64,000 nt of DNA from Pseudomonadota bacterium (GCA_018241765.1 JAFEDD010000043.1:1-64000); one strand, 5' to 3'; counted from the first letter of the stretch, positions 1 through 9,068 are shown. Notes: generated by a model not told the origin, from the letters alone. Numbers and translations: made by a program.

Positions 1-1
1 T

Positions 2-397
2 TTCGCGTTGCGTCGCGCGCTGATCGAGCGCGTAGGCGAGTTTCGTCGCGACCTGGGGGTGACGGGAACGATCCCCGGCCGCGGGGAAGAGGCCGATTAT
101 CTGGAGCGCGCCATCGCTGTCGGTGCCAGCGGCGTGTACGTCGGCACGGCCATCGTCAACCACGCGACCGATCTGCGGCGTCTGACCTTGCCGTATCTGT
201 TTCGCTATGGGCAGCAAAAGGGCGTCGCCGCGCATCGCATGGGCGTCGGCGGGCGTGGGTCGCCCGTCACCGCGGCGACGTATCTCGTTCGCGGCCTCGC
301 GCAGCTCGCCAAGGGACGCGGCGATCGCTTTCGGCAGTGCGTCATCAACAGCGGCATTCAGATGGCGCTGTGGCGCGAACGACGCGCACGCGCGTAA
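2..397 (+). CDS. Family 2 glycosyltransferase, C-terminal part (cut by window edge)
   Basis: Only the last ~131 codons are present; the frame is open from base 2 and the start lies outside the window. The opening residues FALRRALIERVGEF resemble the 'fR+ alfe.vGGFDE' segment of GT-A fold, family 2 glycosyltransferases. They are followed by a GEEADYLERA stretch at the usual place of the acidic catalytic-base motif and then GVYVGTAIVNH, like the family's 'G..i.y.p.a.v.H' strand. A basic tail (RRARA) ends the protein. This would transfer a nucleotide-activated sugar at the inner membrane during surface glycan assembly, consistent with the polysaccharide genes downstream. The gene ends about 40 bases before the tandem repeat array that separates it from the rest of the locus. 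Substrate cannot be judged. Confidence 0.7.
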   Translation, partial: FALRRALIERVGEFRRDLGVTGTIPGRGEEADYLERAIAVGASGVYVGTAIVNHATDLRRLTLPYLFRYGQQKGVAAHRMGVGGRGSPVTAATYLVRGLAQLAKGRGDRFRQCVINSGIQMALWRERRARA

Positions 398-438
398 GGC
401 ACGGAACGGGAAGCCCGTCCGACGCAGCCGACGGCTCC

Positions 439-2349
439 GTAGGCGACGGCTTGACGGCGTTTCCTGTAGGCGGCCGCTTGACGTCGCTTTGGTGAGGTTG
501 GGCATCGCCACCGTCATCGAACGCAGCCAAGCGCGGTCGAGCCCGCGCCTACGTGTTGTAGGCGACGGCTTGACGTCGCTTGCGTGGGGTTGGTCATCGC
601 CGGCGGTCATCGAACGCAGCCAAGCGCGGTCGAGCCCGCGCCTACAAGGTGTAGGCGACGGCTTGACGTCGCTTTGGTGCCGTTGATCATCGCCAGCGGT
701 CATCGAACGCAACCAAGCGCGGTCAAGCCCGCGCCTACCGGTTGTAGGCGACGGCTTGACGTCGCTTTGGTGCGGTTGGTTATCGCCAGCGGTCATCGAA
801 TGCAACCAAGCGCGGTCAAGCCCGCGCCTACAGGTTGTAGGCGACGGCTTGACGTCGCTTTCGTGGGGTTGGTCATCGCCACCGGTCATCGAATGCGGCC
901 AAGCGCGGTCGAGCCCGCGCCTACGGGTTGTAGGCGACGGCTTGACGTCGCTTTGGTGCGGTTGGTTATCGCCAGCGGTCATCGAATGCAACCAAGCGCG
1001 GTCAAGCCCGCGCCTACAGGTTGTAGGCGACGGCTTGACGTCGCTTGCGTGGGGTTGGTCATCGCCAGCGGCCATCGAATGCAGCCGAGCGCGGTCAAGC
1101 CCGCGCCTACATGTTGTAGGCGACGGCTTGACGTCGCTTTCGGGGGGGTGGTCATCGCCGGCCGTCATCGAATGCGGCCAAGCGCGGTCGAGCCCGCGCC
1201 TACAGGTTGTAGGCGACGGCTTGACGTCGCTTTGGTGGGGTTGAGCATCGCCAGCGGTCATCGAATGCCGCCAAGCGCGGTCGAGCCCGCGCCTACAGGT
1301 TGTCGGCGACGGCTTGACGTCGCTTTGGTGGGGTTGGTTATCGCCAGCGGTCATCGAACGCAACCGAGCGCGGTCGAGCCCGCGCCTACGGGTTGTAGGC
1401 GACGGCTTGACGTCGCTTTCGTGGGATTGGGCGTCGTCAGCGGTCATCGAATGCGGCCAAGCGCGGTCAAGCCCGCGCCTACAGGCTGTAGGCGACGGCT
1501 TGACGTCGCTTTCGTGGGGTTGGTTATCGCCACCGGTCATCGAACGCAGCCAAGCGCGGTCAAGCCCGCGCCTACGTGTTGTAGGCGACGGCTTGACGTC
1601 GCTTTTGTGGGGTTGGGCGTCGCCAGCGGTCACCGAATGCGACGAAGCGCGGTCAAGCCCGCGCCTACATGTTGTAGGCGACGGCTTGACGTCGCTTTTG
1701 TGGGGTTGGTCATCGCCACCGTCATCGAACGCAACCAAGCGCGGTCAAGCCCGCGCGTACGTGTTGTAGGCGACGGCTTGACGTCGCTTTCGGGGGTTGG
1801 TTATCGCCAGCGGTCATCGAACGCAACCAAGCGCGGTCAAGCCCGCGCCTACGGGTTGTAGGCGACGGCTTGACGTCGCTTGCGTGGGGTTGGGCATCGC
1901 CAGCGGTCATCGAATGCAACCGAGCGCGGTCAAGCCCGCGCCTACAAGGTGTAGGCGACGGCTTGACGTCGCTTTCGGGGGGTTGGGCATTGCTGGCGGT
2001 CATCGAATGCGGCCAAGCGCGGTCGAGCCCGCGCCTACGGGTTGTAGGCGACGGCTTGACGTCGCTTTGGTGGGGGTGGTCATCGCCAGCGGTCATCGAA
2101 TGCGGCCAAGCGCGGTCAAGCCCGCGCCTACAGGTTGTCGGCGACGGCTTGACGTCGCTTTTGGGGGGACGGCTGTCGCCACCGGTTATCGAATACAGCC
2201 AAGCGCGGTCGAGCCCGCGCCTACAGGTTGTAGGCGACGGCTTGACGTCGCTTTGGTGGGGTTGGTTATCGCCAGCGGTCATCGGATGCAACCGAGCGCG
2301 GTCAAGCCCGCGCCTACAGGTGGCCGAGCGCGGTCGGGCCTGCGCCTAC
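439..2349. repeat. Tandem array of ~20 x 93-bp paired GTAG hairpins (REP/BIME-like)
   Basis: This stretch has no gene. GTAGG (or GTCGG) heads recur at 466, 558, 651, 744, 837, 930, 1023, 1116, 1209, 1302, 1395, 1488, 1581, 1674, 1766, 1858, 1951, 2044, 2137 and 2230. Spacing is 93 bp, with three 92-bp units; degenerate half-units sit at 439-460 and 2320-2349. In the unit 744-836, a 24-nt forward element (GTAG head, stem GCGACG, loop GCTTGA, stem CGTCGC) is followed by a 40-nt spacer. Then comes a 24-nt inverted element (stem GCGCGG, loop TCAAGC, stem CCGCGC, ending CTAC) and a 5-nt linker. A GTAG-headed palindrome in opposed pairs is the definition of a BIME built from REP sequences. Units differ at the loop (TCAAGC or TCGAGC) and in the spacer. 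No RAYT transposase gene is present in the window. Confidence 0.9.
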
Positions 2350-2449
2350 GGTGGGTTGGCATTACGTTGTCATGGCGAATTTTCCGGGGGGATGGGGCGT
2401 GCGGCGCCTTTGGCACAATGGCGCTCCTTTGTTTTGTGCGTGCGCTTTC

Positions 2450-5251
2450 ATGTGTGGCATCGCCGGGTGGTTCGTCGCGCCCGAATCTGCTCCTGACGAA
2501 CAGGCGTTGCTGCGTGTCACGCGGGCGTTGCGTCATCGCGGGCCGGACGATTCGGGGGTGTTCGTGGCCGCGGCGCAGGGCGTGGCGCTGGGGCATCGGC
2601 GGCTGAGCATCATCGATCTGAGCGCGGCCAGCCATCAGCCGATGCTGGCGCTCGATGGCCGCGTGGCGCTGGTCTACAACGGCGAGCTCTACAACTTTCG
2701 GGAGTTGCGGCGCGAACTGGAGGCCGCGGGCGAGCGTTTCGTCACCAGCGGCGACACCGAGGTGGTGCTGCGCGCCTATCTGCATTGGGGCACGGCGGCG
2801 TTTGCGCGCTTCGCCGGCATGTTCGCGCTGGCGCTGTGGGATGCGCGCTCGGGCACGCTGCATCTGGCGCGCGATGCGATGGGCATCAAGCCGCTCTACT
2901 GGATGCCCTTCCGCGGCGGCATCGCGTTCGCGTCCGAGGCGCGGGCGTTGCAGGCGCTGCCGGGTGTGGTGCTGGCGCCGCGCGATGCGGGGGTGGCGCA
3001 GTTTCTGGAGTTCGGCTACGTCATCGATGAGGATGAGACGATCTTCACCGACGTGCGCAAGCTCGCGCCGGGGCGGCGGCTGGAGCTGCGCGGCGGGCGG
3101 GTGGTGTCGACCGTGGATTTCTTTCGCCCCCCGACACGCGACGCGGCGGCGCCGGCCGATGCCGCCGCGTTCGATGCGCGCATCGGGCAATTGCATGCCA
3201 CGCTCGATGAGGTGGTGACGCAGCACTTGATCGCCGATGTGCCGGTGGCGATGTTGTTGTCGGGTGGCATCGATTCCAGCGTGGTGGCGGCGCTTGCGGC
3301 CCGTCACACGCGGGTGCAGACGCTGACCATGGCCTTCGAGGGTGCGGCGGTCGACGAACGGGGGCCGGCGCGCGAGGTGGCCGCGTTCATCGGGGCGCAG
3401 CATCAGGACGTGTTCATTACCGCCGATGAGGTGGTGACCGAGGTGCAGCAACACGCAGCCATGTTCGATGATCTGTTTGCCGATTGGGGCGCCGTGACCA
3501 CGCGCCTGCTCTACCGCCGCGCGCGCGAGCTGGGCTTCAAGGTGGTGCTGGTGGGCGAGGGGGCGGACGAGCTCTTCGGCGGCTATGACGTTTTCGACGT
3601 GCCTGCAGTGCTCGGCCCGCGCGCGCGCTTCCGGTTGTTTCAGCACTATTGCGGGCGTCGCCACGGTGCGTGCTGGCCGCTGTTCCGGCGCGTGATGGGC
3701 GACTATCTCGACGCGGGCGACGACGCCTTCGATGCGGTGCGCCTGTTCGAGTCGCGCCGCCAGTTGCCCAACCAGTACGTGATGAAGGTGGACAAGGCGA
3801 GCATGGCCGAGAGCATGGAGGCGCGCGCGCCCTACCTCGACCACCGCGTGGCGGCGCTGGCCTACACCCTGCCGCGCTCGATGCTCTTTGCCGGTGGCGA
3901 GAACAAGCACGCGCTGCGCGAAATGGCACGCCGCCACGCGCTGCTGCCCGAGGCGATCACGCGGCGGGCCAAATACGGCTCGCCGTTGACGGCATCGTGG
4001 ATGGACGAGAGCCCCACGTTGCGCGCGCTGGCGCGCGAACGCCTGCTGGCGCCGGGCAGCATGACCGAGCGCTATGGCCTGAAGGCGGCGATGACGGACT
4101 ACTTCGTGCGCGGGCGCTCGGGGCAGCGCTGGCCGCGAGGCATATCGATCTATCGCAACGTCGCCTGGAAGCTGCTGCTGCTGGAGCTGTGGGCGGAACA
4201 GGTGCTGTCGCCGGCGCCGCAGCCGGCGGCAGCGCCGATCACGCTGACGGCGGCGAGCGCGGCGGCGGCACCGTCGGCGGCGGCGGACGATGCGCGCGTG
4301 CCGGGCCTGGTCAGCACCATCGTTCCGGTGTTCAACCGCCCGGCGATGCTCGAGCGGGCCGTGCGCAGCGTATTGGCGCAGACGTACCGACCGATCGAGG
4401 TCATCATCGTCGACGACGGCTCGACGGACGACACGCCGGCGATGGCGGCGGCGCTGGCGCAGCAACACCCGGACGTGGTGCGCGTGGTGCGCCAGGCCAA
4501 CGCCGGGCCCGGCGTGGCGCGGCAGCGCGGCGTGGACGTGGCGCGCGGCGAATTCGTGCAGTACCTCGATAGCGACGACCGCTATCTGCCCGCAAAGACG
4601 GCGCTTCAGGTGGCGGCACTGCGCGCCGACCCGGCCGCCGACATCGCCTATGGCAAGACGTGGGCGGTGGCGCCCGATGGCACGCGCTCCGTCGATGCCT
4701 TTCATCGCCCCGGCGAGCGGCACCGGCACCTGTTTCCGGCGATTCTGGCCGGGCGCATCTGGCCGACGAACAACCCCTTGTATCCCGCCAAGTCGCTGTT
4801 TCATATGGGGCGCTGGTCGTCGGCGCGGCAACTGGAAGATTGGCACTATGACGCCTTGGCGGGGGCGGCGGGGCTCACGCTGGCGTACGTCGATGCCTTT
4901 GTGGTCGAGGTTTGGTATCACGACGGCGAACACCTGGGCCGCGATTGGGTGCGCGACCCCCGCGCGCACCGCGAGCGCGTGGATGGCCTTTTGAAGATCG
5001 CGGCGCTCGCCGGCCTGGCGGGCGTGCCCTCCGACGGGCCGGACATGCGTCAGTTTTGCCGCACGCTGTTCTTCGAGGCGCGGCTGGCGTCGAAGGCCGG
5101 CCTGACCGACGAAGCGCAACGGCTGCTTGCCGTCGCCCAGGGCCACGCCCACGAGCGCCGCTGGGAGCTCAGCCTCTACGGCGCCACCGCCCGCATGCTC
5201 GGCTGGCGCACGGCCGGCCGCATCGCGAGCGCCTGGGAGCGGGCACGATGA
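2450..5251 (+). CDS. Asparagine-synthetase-like amidotransferase fused to a GT2 glycosyltransferase
   Basis: A 933-residue fusion. Residues 1 to ~560 are a complete class II glutamine amidotransferase plus asparagine synthase: Cys2 of the N-terminal MCGIAG, RHRGPDD, NGELYN and SGDTEV of the glutaminase half, then the ATP-pyrophosphatase loop SGGIDSS and GEGADELFGGY. The start was set at 2450 because Cys2 must become N-terminal; an upstream in-frame ATG at 2351 would add 33 residues and destroy this. After an Ala/Pro-rich linker (~585-615) a GT2 domain begins at ~617 with STIVPVFNRP, VDDGSTDDT and a YLDSDDR metal motif. AsnB homologues in O-antigen loci (WbpS type) amidate hexuronic acids, so coupled amidation and transfer of a sugar is the likely role (inference). 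The gene follows the repeat array by 100 bases and overlaps the next gene by four bases (ATGA). Confidence 0.85.
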   Translation: MCGIAGWFVAPESAPDEQALLRVTRALRHRGPDDSGVFVAAAQGVALGHRRLSIIDLSAASHQPMLALDGRVALVYNGELYNFRELRRELEAAGERFVTSGDTEVVLRAYLHWGTAAFARFAGMFALALWDARSGTLHLARDAMGIKPLYWMPFRGGIAFASEARALQALPGVVLAPRDAGVAQFLEFGYVIDEDETIFTDVRKLAPGRRLELRGGRVVSTVDFFRPPTRDAAAPADAAAFDARIGQLHATLDEVVTQHLIADVPVAMLLSGGIDSSVVAALAARHTRVQTLTMAFEGAAVDERGPAREVAAFIGAQHQDVFITADEVVTEVQQHAAMFDDLFADWGAVTTRLLYRRARELGFKVVLVGEGADELFGGYDVFDVPAVLGPRARFRLFQHYCGRRHGACWPLFRRVMGDYLDAGDDAFDAVRLFESRRQLPNQYVMKVDKASMAESMEARAPYLDHRVAALAYTLPRSMLFAGGENKHALREMARRHALLPEAITRRAKYGSPLTASWMDESPTLRALARERLLAPGSMTERYGLKAAMTDYFVRGRSGQRWPRGISIYRNVAWKLLLLELWAEQVLSPAPQPAAAPITLTAASAAAAPSAAADDARVPGLVSTIVPVFNRPAMLERAVRSVLAQTYRPIEVIIVDDGSTDDTPAMAAALAQQHPDVVRVVRQANAGPGVARQRGVDVARGEFVQYLDSDDRYLPAKTALQVAALRADPAADIAYGKTWAVAPDGTRSVDAFHRPGERHRHLFPAILAGRIWPTNNPLYPAKSLFHMGRWSSARQLEDWHYDALAGAAGLTLAYVDAFVVEVWYHDGEHLGRDWVRDPRAHRERVDGLLKIAALAGLAGVPSDGPDMRQFCRTLFFEARLASKAGLTDEAQRLLAVAQGHAHERRWELSLYGATARMLGWRTAGRIASAWERAR

Positions 5252-6210
5252 GCACGGCGGCACCGCTGGTGTCGGTGGTGATGGGCGTCTACAACGCCGC
5301 GCCGACGCTGGTGGCGAGCCTCGACTCCATCCTCGCGCAGCAGGGGGTGGAGTTCGAGTTCATCGTGGTCGATGATGGTTCGACCGATGCGACGGCGGCG
5401 TTGCTCGCGGCGCGCGCGGTGTCGGATCCTCGGCTTCGCGTGGTGCGCCAGTCGAACGCGGGGCTGACCCGCGCGCTGGTGGCGGGGTGCGCGCTGGCGC
5501 GCGGCCGCTACATTGCGCGGCAGGATGCCGACGATGTGTCGTTGCCCGGTCGGCTGCGCGCGCAGGTGCAATACCTGGAAGCGCACGAGGACGATGTGCT
5601 GGTGGGCTGCGACTATGAATTGGTGGGCCCCGGTGGCGAATTGCTTCGGGTGCATCGCGGAGCGACCGATGGCGCATCCGATCTGCTCGACCGCCACGGC
5701 CGCGCGGTGTCGGGCCCGCATCACGGCACGGTGATGTTCCGTCGCGACGCCTACGAACGCGTCGGCGGCTACCGTGCCGCGTTCTATTTCGCGCAGGACG
5801 TCGATTTGTGGTCGCGACTGCTGGAGGTGGGCGGGTTGGGGTATGTGGGGGAGGTGCTGTGCCGGGTGACCTTCGACCCGCGCAGCATCACGGGCCGCCA
5901 TCGGGCTGCGCAGCAGCGGCTGCGCCAACTGATTCTGGAGGGGGCGACGGCGCGCCGCGCGGGCGGGTCGGACGCGGCGTACGTGTCGCAGGCGACGGCC
6001 CTCGGCCCGAAGGCCAGCGGCGCCGGTGCCTCGCCGACCGAACGCACGCAAGTCGACGCGGCGTATTTCATCGGGAGTTGCCTGTTTGATCGGGCCGACG
6101 GACGCGCGCGCCGCTATTTGCGGCGCGTGGTGCGTGACCGACCGGGGCATTGGCGCGCGTGGTCGAAGCTGCTCGCTTCGTACCTTCGCGGACATGCGGT
6201 GCACCGATGA
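5248..6210 (+). CDS. Family 2 glycosyltransferase
   Basis: A 320-residue GT-A fold glycosyltransferase. The N-terminus reads VSVVMGVYNAAPTL, followed by VVDDGSTDAT (nucleotide binding) and RQDADDVS, the D-x-D metal motif at ~95. A later HGTVMFRRDAYERVGGY segment contacts the acceptor in family 2 enzymes. The C-terminal third is rich in Arg and carries no membrane anchor. ATG at 5248 overlaps the stop of the fusion gene in ATGA, so translation is probably coupled. It should add one sugar to the lipid-linked repeat unit; donor and linkage are not predictable. Confidence 0.85.
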   Translation: MSTAAPLVSVVMGVYNAAPTLVASLDSILAQQGVEFEFIVVDDGSTDATAALLAARAVSDPRLRVVRQSNAGLTRALVAGCALARGRYIARQDADDVSLPGRLRAQVQYLEAHEDDVLVGCDYELVGPGGELLRVHRGATDGASDLLDRHGRAVSGPHHGTVMFRRDAYERVGGYRAAFYFAQDVDLWSRLLEVGGLGYVGEVLCRVTFDPRSITGRHRAAQQRLRQLILEGATARRAGGSDAAYVSQATALGPKASGAGASPTERTQVDAAYFIGSCLFDRADGRARRYLRRVVRDRPGHWRAWSKLLASYLRGHAVHR

Positions 6211-7058
6211 GCCGTTTGCGGGTGGTGGTGCTGTGTTGCGAGGGGCGCTTTCAGCGATACCTCGTGCGGCGCGCGGCCGAGGAATTCGAGCTCGTCGGCG
6301 TGGTGTGGCAAGTGGCCGACCCGGTGACGCGACCGCTGGCGATGCGCTTGCGCCCCTATGCCAATCCGTTGCGATTGCTGCGGCACGTGGTGGCGCGGGC
6401 CGCACTGCCGTGGTTCGAGCGCCGCGCCGCGCCGGTCATCGACGAGCTGTTCGGGCCGGATGTTTCGCCGCCGTTGCCGGCTGGCGTGCCGCCGTTGCGA
6501 ACGACGAACATCAATGCGGATGAGGTAGTTACTCAAATCACCGAGCTTCGGCCCGACATCGTGCTGGTGAACGGCACGCAGCTCTTGCGGGAGCCGATTC
6601 TGGCGTTGTTGCCGACGATTCGCTTCGGCATCGTTAACCTTCACACTGGACTGTCCCCTTATTCGCGCGGTGGCAATTGCAACCTGTTCATGCTGCTGGA
6701 GGGGCATCTGCAATGGCTGGGCGTGACCGTGCATCACATCGACCGTGGCATCGATAGTGGAGACATCATTCGAACCGCGCAGCTCGATCTGCGCCCCGAA
6801 GACAGCTACGAGGTGCTGGACGCGCGCAGTTTTCATCAGGGCATCGAGTTGCTGCTGCGAGCGGCACAGGATTTGAATGCCGGGCGCGCTTCGCGGGTTG
6901 CGCAGTGGACCGAGGGCAAGCTGTTTTTGCGGCGCACCGGCTATGTCTATGAGCCATGGCAACGCCTGCGCGCGAATCTGTGTGTCGCCAGTGGCGCGGT
7001 GCGCCGCTACCTTCGCGCTGGCGGCCACACGCGCCACCCGGTGCGCACGGTGTCGTGA
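6207..7058 (+). CDS. Formyltransferase-fold enzyme (putative sugar N-formyltransferase)
   Basis: A 283-residue protein with the methionyl-tRNA formyltransferase/GART catalytic core. The triad is visible: Asn144 and His146 in VNLHTGLSPYSRGG, and Asp183 in DRGIDSGDII, with the usual ~37-residue spacing from His to Asp. The ~80-residue N-terminal part is divergent. The C-terminal tRNA-binding domain of Fmt is absent, which argues against a translation role. In surface-glycan loci such enzymes formylate 4-amino or 3-amino-deoxy sugars using N10-formyltetrahydrofolate. No sugar aminotransferase is in the window, so the amino-sugar substrate would be made elsewhere. The start overlaps the preceding stop (ATGA) and the stop overlaps the next ATG by one base. 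Confidence 0.75.
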   Translation: MSRLRVVVLCCEGRFQRYLVRRAAEEFELVGVVWQVADPVTRPLAMRLRPYANPLRLLRHVVARAALPWFERRAAPVIDELFGPDVSPPLPAGVPPLRTTNINADEVVTQITELRPDIVLVNGTQLLREPILALLPTIRFGIVNLHTGLSPYSRGGNCNLFMLLEGHLQWLGVTVHHIDRGIDSGDIIRTAQLDLRPEDSYEVLDARSFHQGIELLLRAAQDLNAGRASRVAQWTEGKLFLRRTGYVYEPWQRLRANLCVASGAVRRYLRAGGHTRHPVRTVS

Positions 7059-8062
7059 TGCGATTGCCGTTCGTCGCTCGCCGGTTTGCCAATCGCGCGC
7101 TCGATGCGTGCTTCCTCGCGCCGCTCGACCGGTTGTTCGCCAACCGCTTTCGCGGGCGTGTGGTGTGTTTGCTGTATCACCGCGTGGCCGAGCCCGGTGC
7201 CGAACCCGTGCTCGACGCCTTCGGCACGCCGCCGATTCCTCCGCGCGAACTGGAGCGCGAACTGCGGCTGCTCGCGGCGTGGGGCGGGCGTTTCATGACG
7301 CTCGATGAACTGGCGCAAGGGGCGTGGCCGTCGCCCCGTGAAGTCGGGTTGATCGTGAGTTTCGATGACGGGTTTCGCGACACCTACGAGGCGGGACTGC
7401 CCGTGGTCGAGGCGCTGGGTGCGCGTGCGCTCGTCTTTCAGATTTCGGCGATGCTGACCGAGGCGCCAGCGCTGCTGTGGGAGCACGCGCTGTATTGGCT
7501 CGGCGCCGAAGACGCACGCTTTCGGGCGCTGGCACGCTCGCTCGATGGCGAATTTGCGCATCTGGCCGGCGCGGACGCGCGGGCGACCGTGACTGCCCTG
7601 CGCGAGCGCGCGAACGCGTCGCAACTGCGGGCGATGGTGACGACGGCGCTCGCGCGTTGCGGCGAGCGTGAGGCGTTGGCAGATTTGGCGCGTCGGTGGT
7701 ACCCGCAACGTTCCACGCTGGACAGCGCGCGGCGCAATGGTCATGAGATTGGCAGTCATGGCGCGCATCACTTCAAACGCAGTGCGCTCGATGCGGCCGC
7801 GTTCGAAGCGGAGCTGGTGGCGTCGAAGCAGGCGCTTGCCGAGGCGTGCGGCATCGTTCCGCGAGCCTTCTCCTATCCGTTCAACAGCCATGGCGTTGGC
7901 GATGAAGCCATCGCGGCTCGCCATTTCGAATGGGTTTTCACGGTCGACGGCGGCCCGTTGGCACCGTCGTTTGCGCGTTCGAGCGTGCCGCGATTCACAT
8001 GGCCGGGGCCGCACCCGAATGCACTGCGGCGTCGCCGTTGGCTGCGCACTGGCTACGTATGA
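7058..8062 (+). CDS. Polysaccharide deacetylase (NodB/CE4 domain)
   Basis: A 334-residue CE4 protein. Motif 1 is SFDDGF with Asp103 (catalytic base) and Asp104 (metal); motif 2 is SHGAHH with His234 and His238 as zinc ligands; FSYPFNS serves as the motif 3 region. An early LLYHRV stretch is typical of exopolysaccharide-associated deacetylases. The N-terminus (MRLPFVARRFANRAL) is basic and only weakly hydrophobic, so export is uncertain. It would remove N- or O-acetyl groups from the glycan or its lipid-linked precursor. Its ATG shares one base with the preceding stop codon, placing it in the same operon. Confidence 0.85.
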   Translation: MRLPFVARRFANRALDACFLAPLDRLFANRFRGRVVCLLYHRVAEPGAEPVLDAFGTPPIPPRELERELRLLAAWGGRFMTLDELAQGAWPSPREVGLIVSFDDGFRDTYEAGLPVVEALGARALVFQISAMLTEAPALLWEHALYWLGAEDARFRALARSLDGEFAHLAGADARATVTALRERANASQLRAMVTTALARCGEREALADLARRWYPQRSTLDSARRNGHEIGSHGAHHFKRSALDAAAFEAELVASKQALAEACGIVPRAFSYPFNSHGVGDEAIAARHFEWVFTVDGGPLAPSFARSSVPRFTWPGPHPNALRRRRWLRTGYV

Positions 8063-8069
8063 CGAACCG

Positions 8070-9068
8070 ATGGTGCCGGGCGCTGCCGTCGTCAGCCGGT
8101 CGACTATGCTTGCGTCCTCTGTGTCAAGCGCTTTCCTGCCCTCTGCCGTGACCGTCCGCGCCGCTGCAACCACCCTAAGTGTCGTCATTCCGACGTATCG
8201 TCGCGAGCGGATTTTGATCGAGACGATCGATGCCTTGCGGGCGTTGCCGGTGGCACCGGACGAAATCCTGATCGTCGACCAGACGGAGCGACACGAGGCG
8301 ACCACGGTGGCGGCGCTCGATGAACGTGTGGCGAGCGGCGCGGTTCGCTGCCTGCATCTGGACACGCCTTCGATTCCGCGCGCGATGAATCAGGGTTTGC
8401 TGCATGCCCGTGGTGAGGTGGTGCTGTTTCTGGATGATGATCTGTTGCCCGATGCGACGTTGATCGCCGCACATCGGGCGGCGCACGCGGCGCATCCGGG
8501 CGCGCTGATCGCGGGGCGCGTGTTGCAGCCGTGGCATGAAGGCAAGGCGGTGCCGGATGCGCCGTTCAGCTTCGCCTGCACGGTGCCGCAGGACGTGACG
8601 GAGTTCATGGGCGGCAATTTTTCTGTCGCGCGAGCGGCGGCGCTGGCACTGGGCGGTTTCGATGAAAACTTCGTGAAGGTGGCATATCGCTTCGAGGCCG
8701 AATTCGCGCATCGCTGGCGCGTGGCCGGGCACACCATCCGCTTTCAGCCGCTCGCGACGATTCATCATTTGAAGGTCGCGGCGGGGGGGACGCGGGCCCA
8801 CGGCTTGCTGTTGACGACCATGGCGCCGGCGCATTCGGTGGGAACGTATTACTTTGCGTTGCGGACGATGGCGCCGCTTCGCTGCCTCGCTGAATATCTT
8901 TGGCGGCCGTTTCGGTCGGTGGCGACGCGGCACCATCTGCGTCGCCCGTGGTGGATCATTCCTTCATTCATCGCCGAGCTTCGCGGAGCGGCGTGGGCGC
9001 TGCGTTTGAACCGGCACGGACCGCGGCTGTTGGTGGGCTCGGCGACAGGCGGGCACGAGCGTGGTTGA
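8070..9068 (+). CDS. Family 2 glycosyltransferase
   Basis: A GT2 enzyme of 332 residues if translation starts at ATG 8070. ATG 8106 and GTG 8148 are also in frame, and no clear ribosome-binding site decides between them. The conserved domain begins at TLSVVIPTYRRERIL, so all three starts keep it intact. FLDDDLLPD is the metal-binding motif, and FMGGNFSVARAAALALGGFDE is the family's acceptor region. Asp/Glu in AYRFEAEFAHRW probably supplies the catalytic base. It is probably another sugar transferase for the repeat unit. Its stop overlaps the start of the downstream membrane protein by eight bases. Confidence 0.8.
   Translation: MVPGAAVVSRSTMLASSVSSAFLPSAVTVRAAATTLSVVIPTYRRERILIETIDALRALPVAPDEILIVDQTERHEATTVAALDERVASGAVRCLHLDTPSIPRAMNQGLLHARGEVVLFLDDDLLPDATLIAAHRAAHAAHPGALIAGRVLQPWHEGKAVPDAPFSFACTVPQDVTEFMGGNFSVARAAALALGGFDENFVKVAYRFEAEFAHRWRVAGHTIRFQPLATIHHLKVAAGGTRAHGLLLTTMAPAHSVGTYYFALRTMAPLRCLAEYLWRPFRSVATRHHLRRPWWIIPSFIAELRGAAWALRLNRHGPRLLVGSATGGHERG

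Noticed and set aside
439..2349. CRISPR array
   Set aside because: Unit length is 93 bp and the intervening 40-nt sequences are themselves near-identical, so there are no unique spacers; no cas genes.
584..2606. Long open frames through the repeat array (425-aa and 269-aa plus-strand, 189-aa minus-strand) encoding 31-residue repeats
   Set aside because: The 93-bp period is a multiple of three and the unit is GC-rich, so several frames stay open on both strands; no start signal, and the DNA is explained by paired hairpins.
2279..5263. 994-residue minus-strand open frame opposite the AsnB-GT2 fusion
   Set aside because: Arg/His-rich translation without domains; shadow of a well-supported GC-rich gene.
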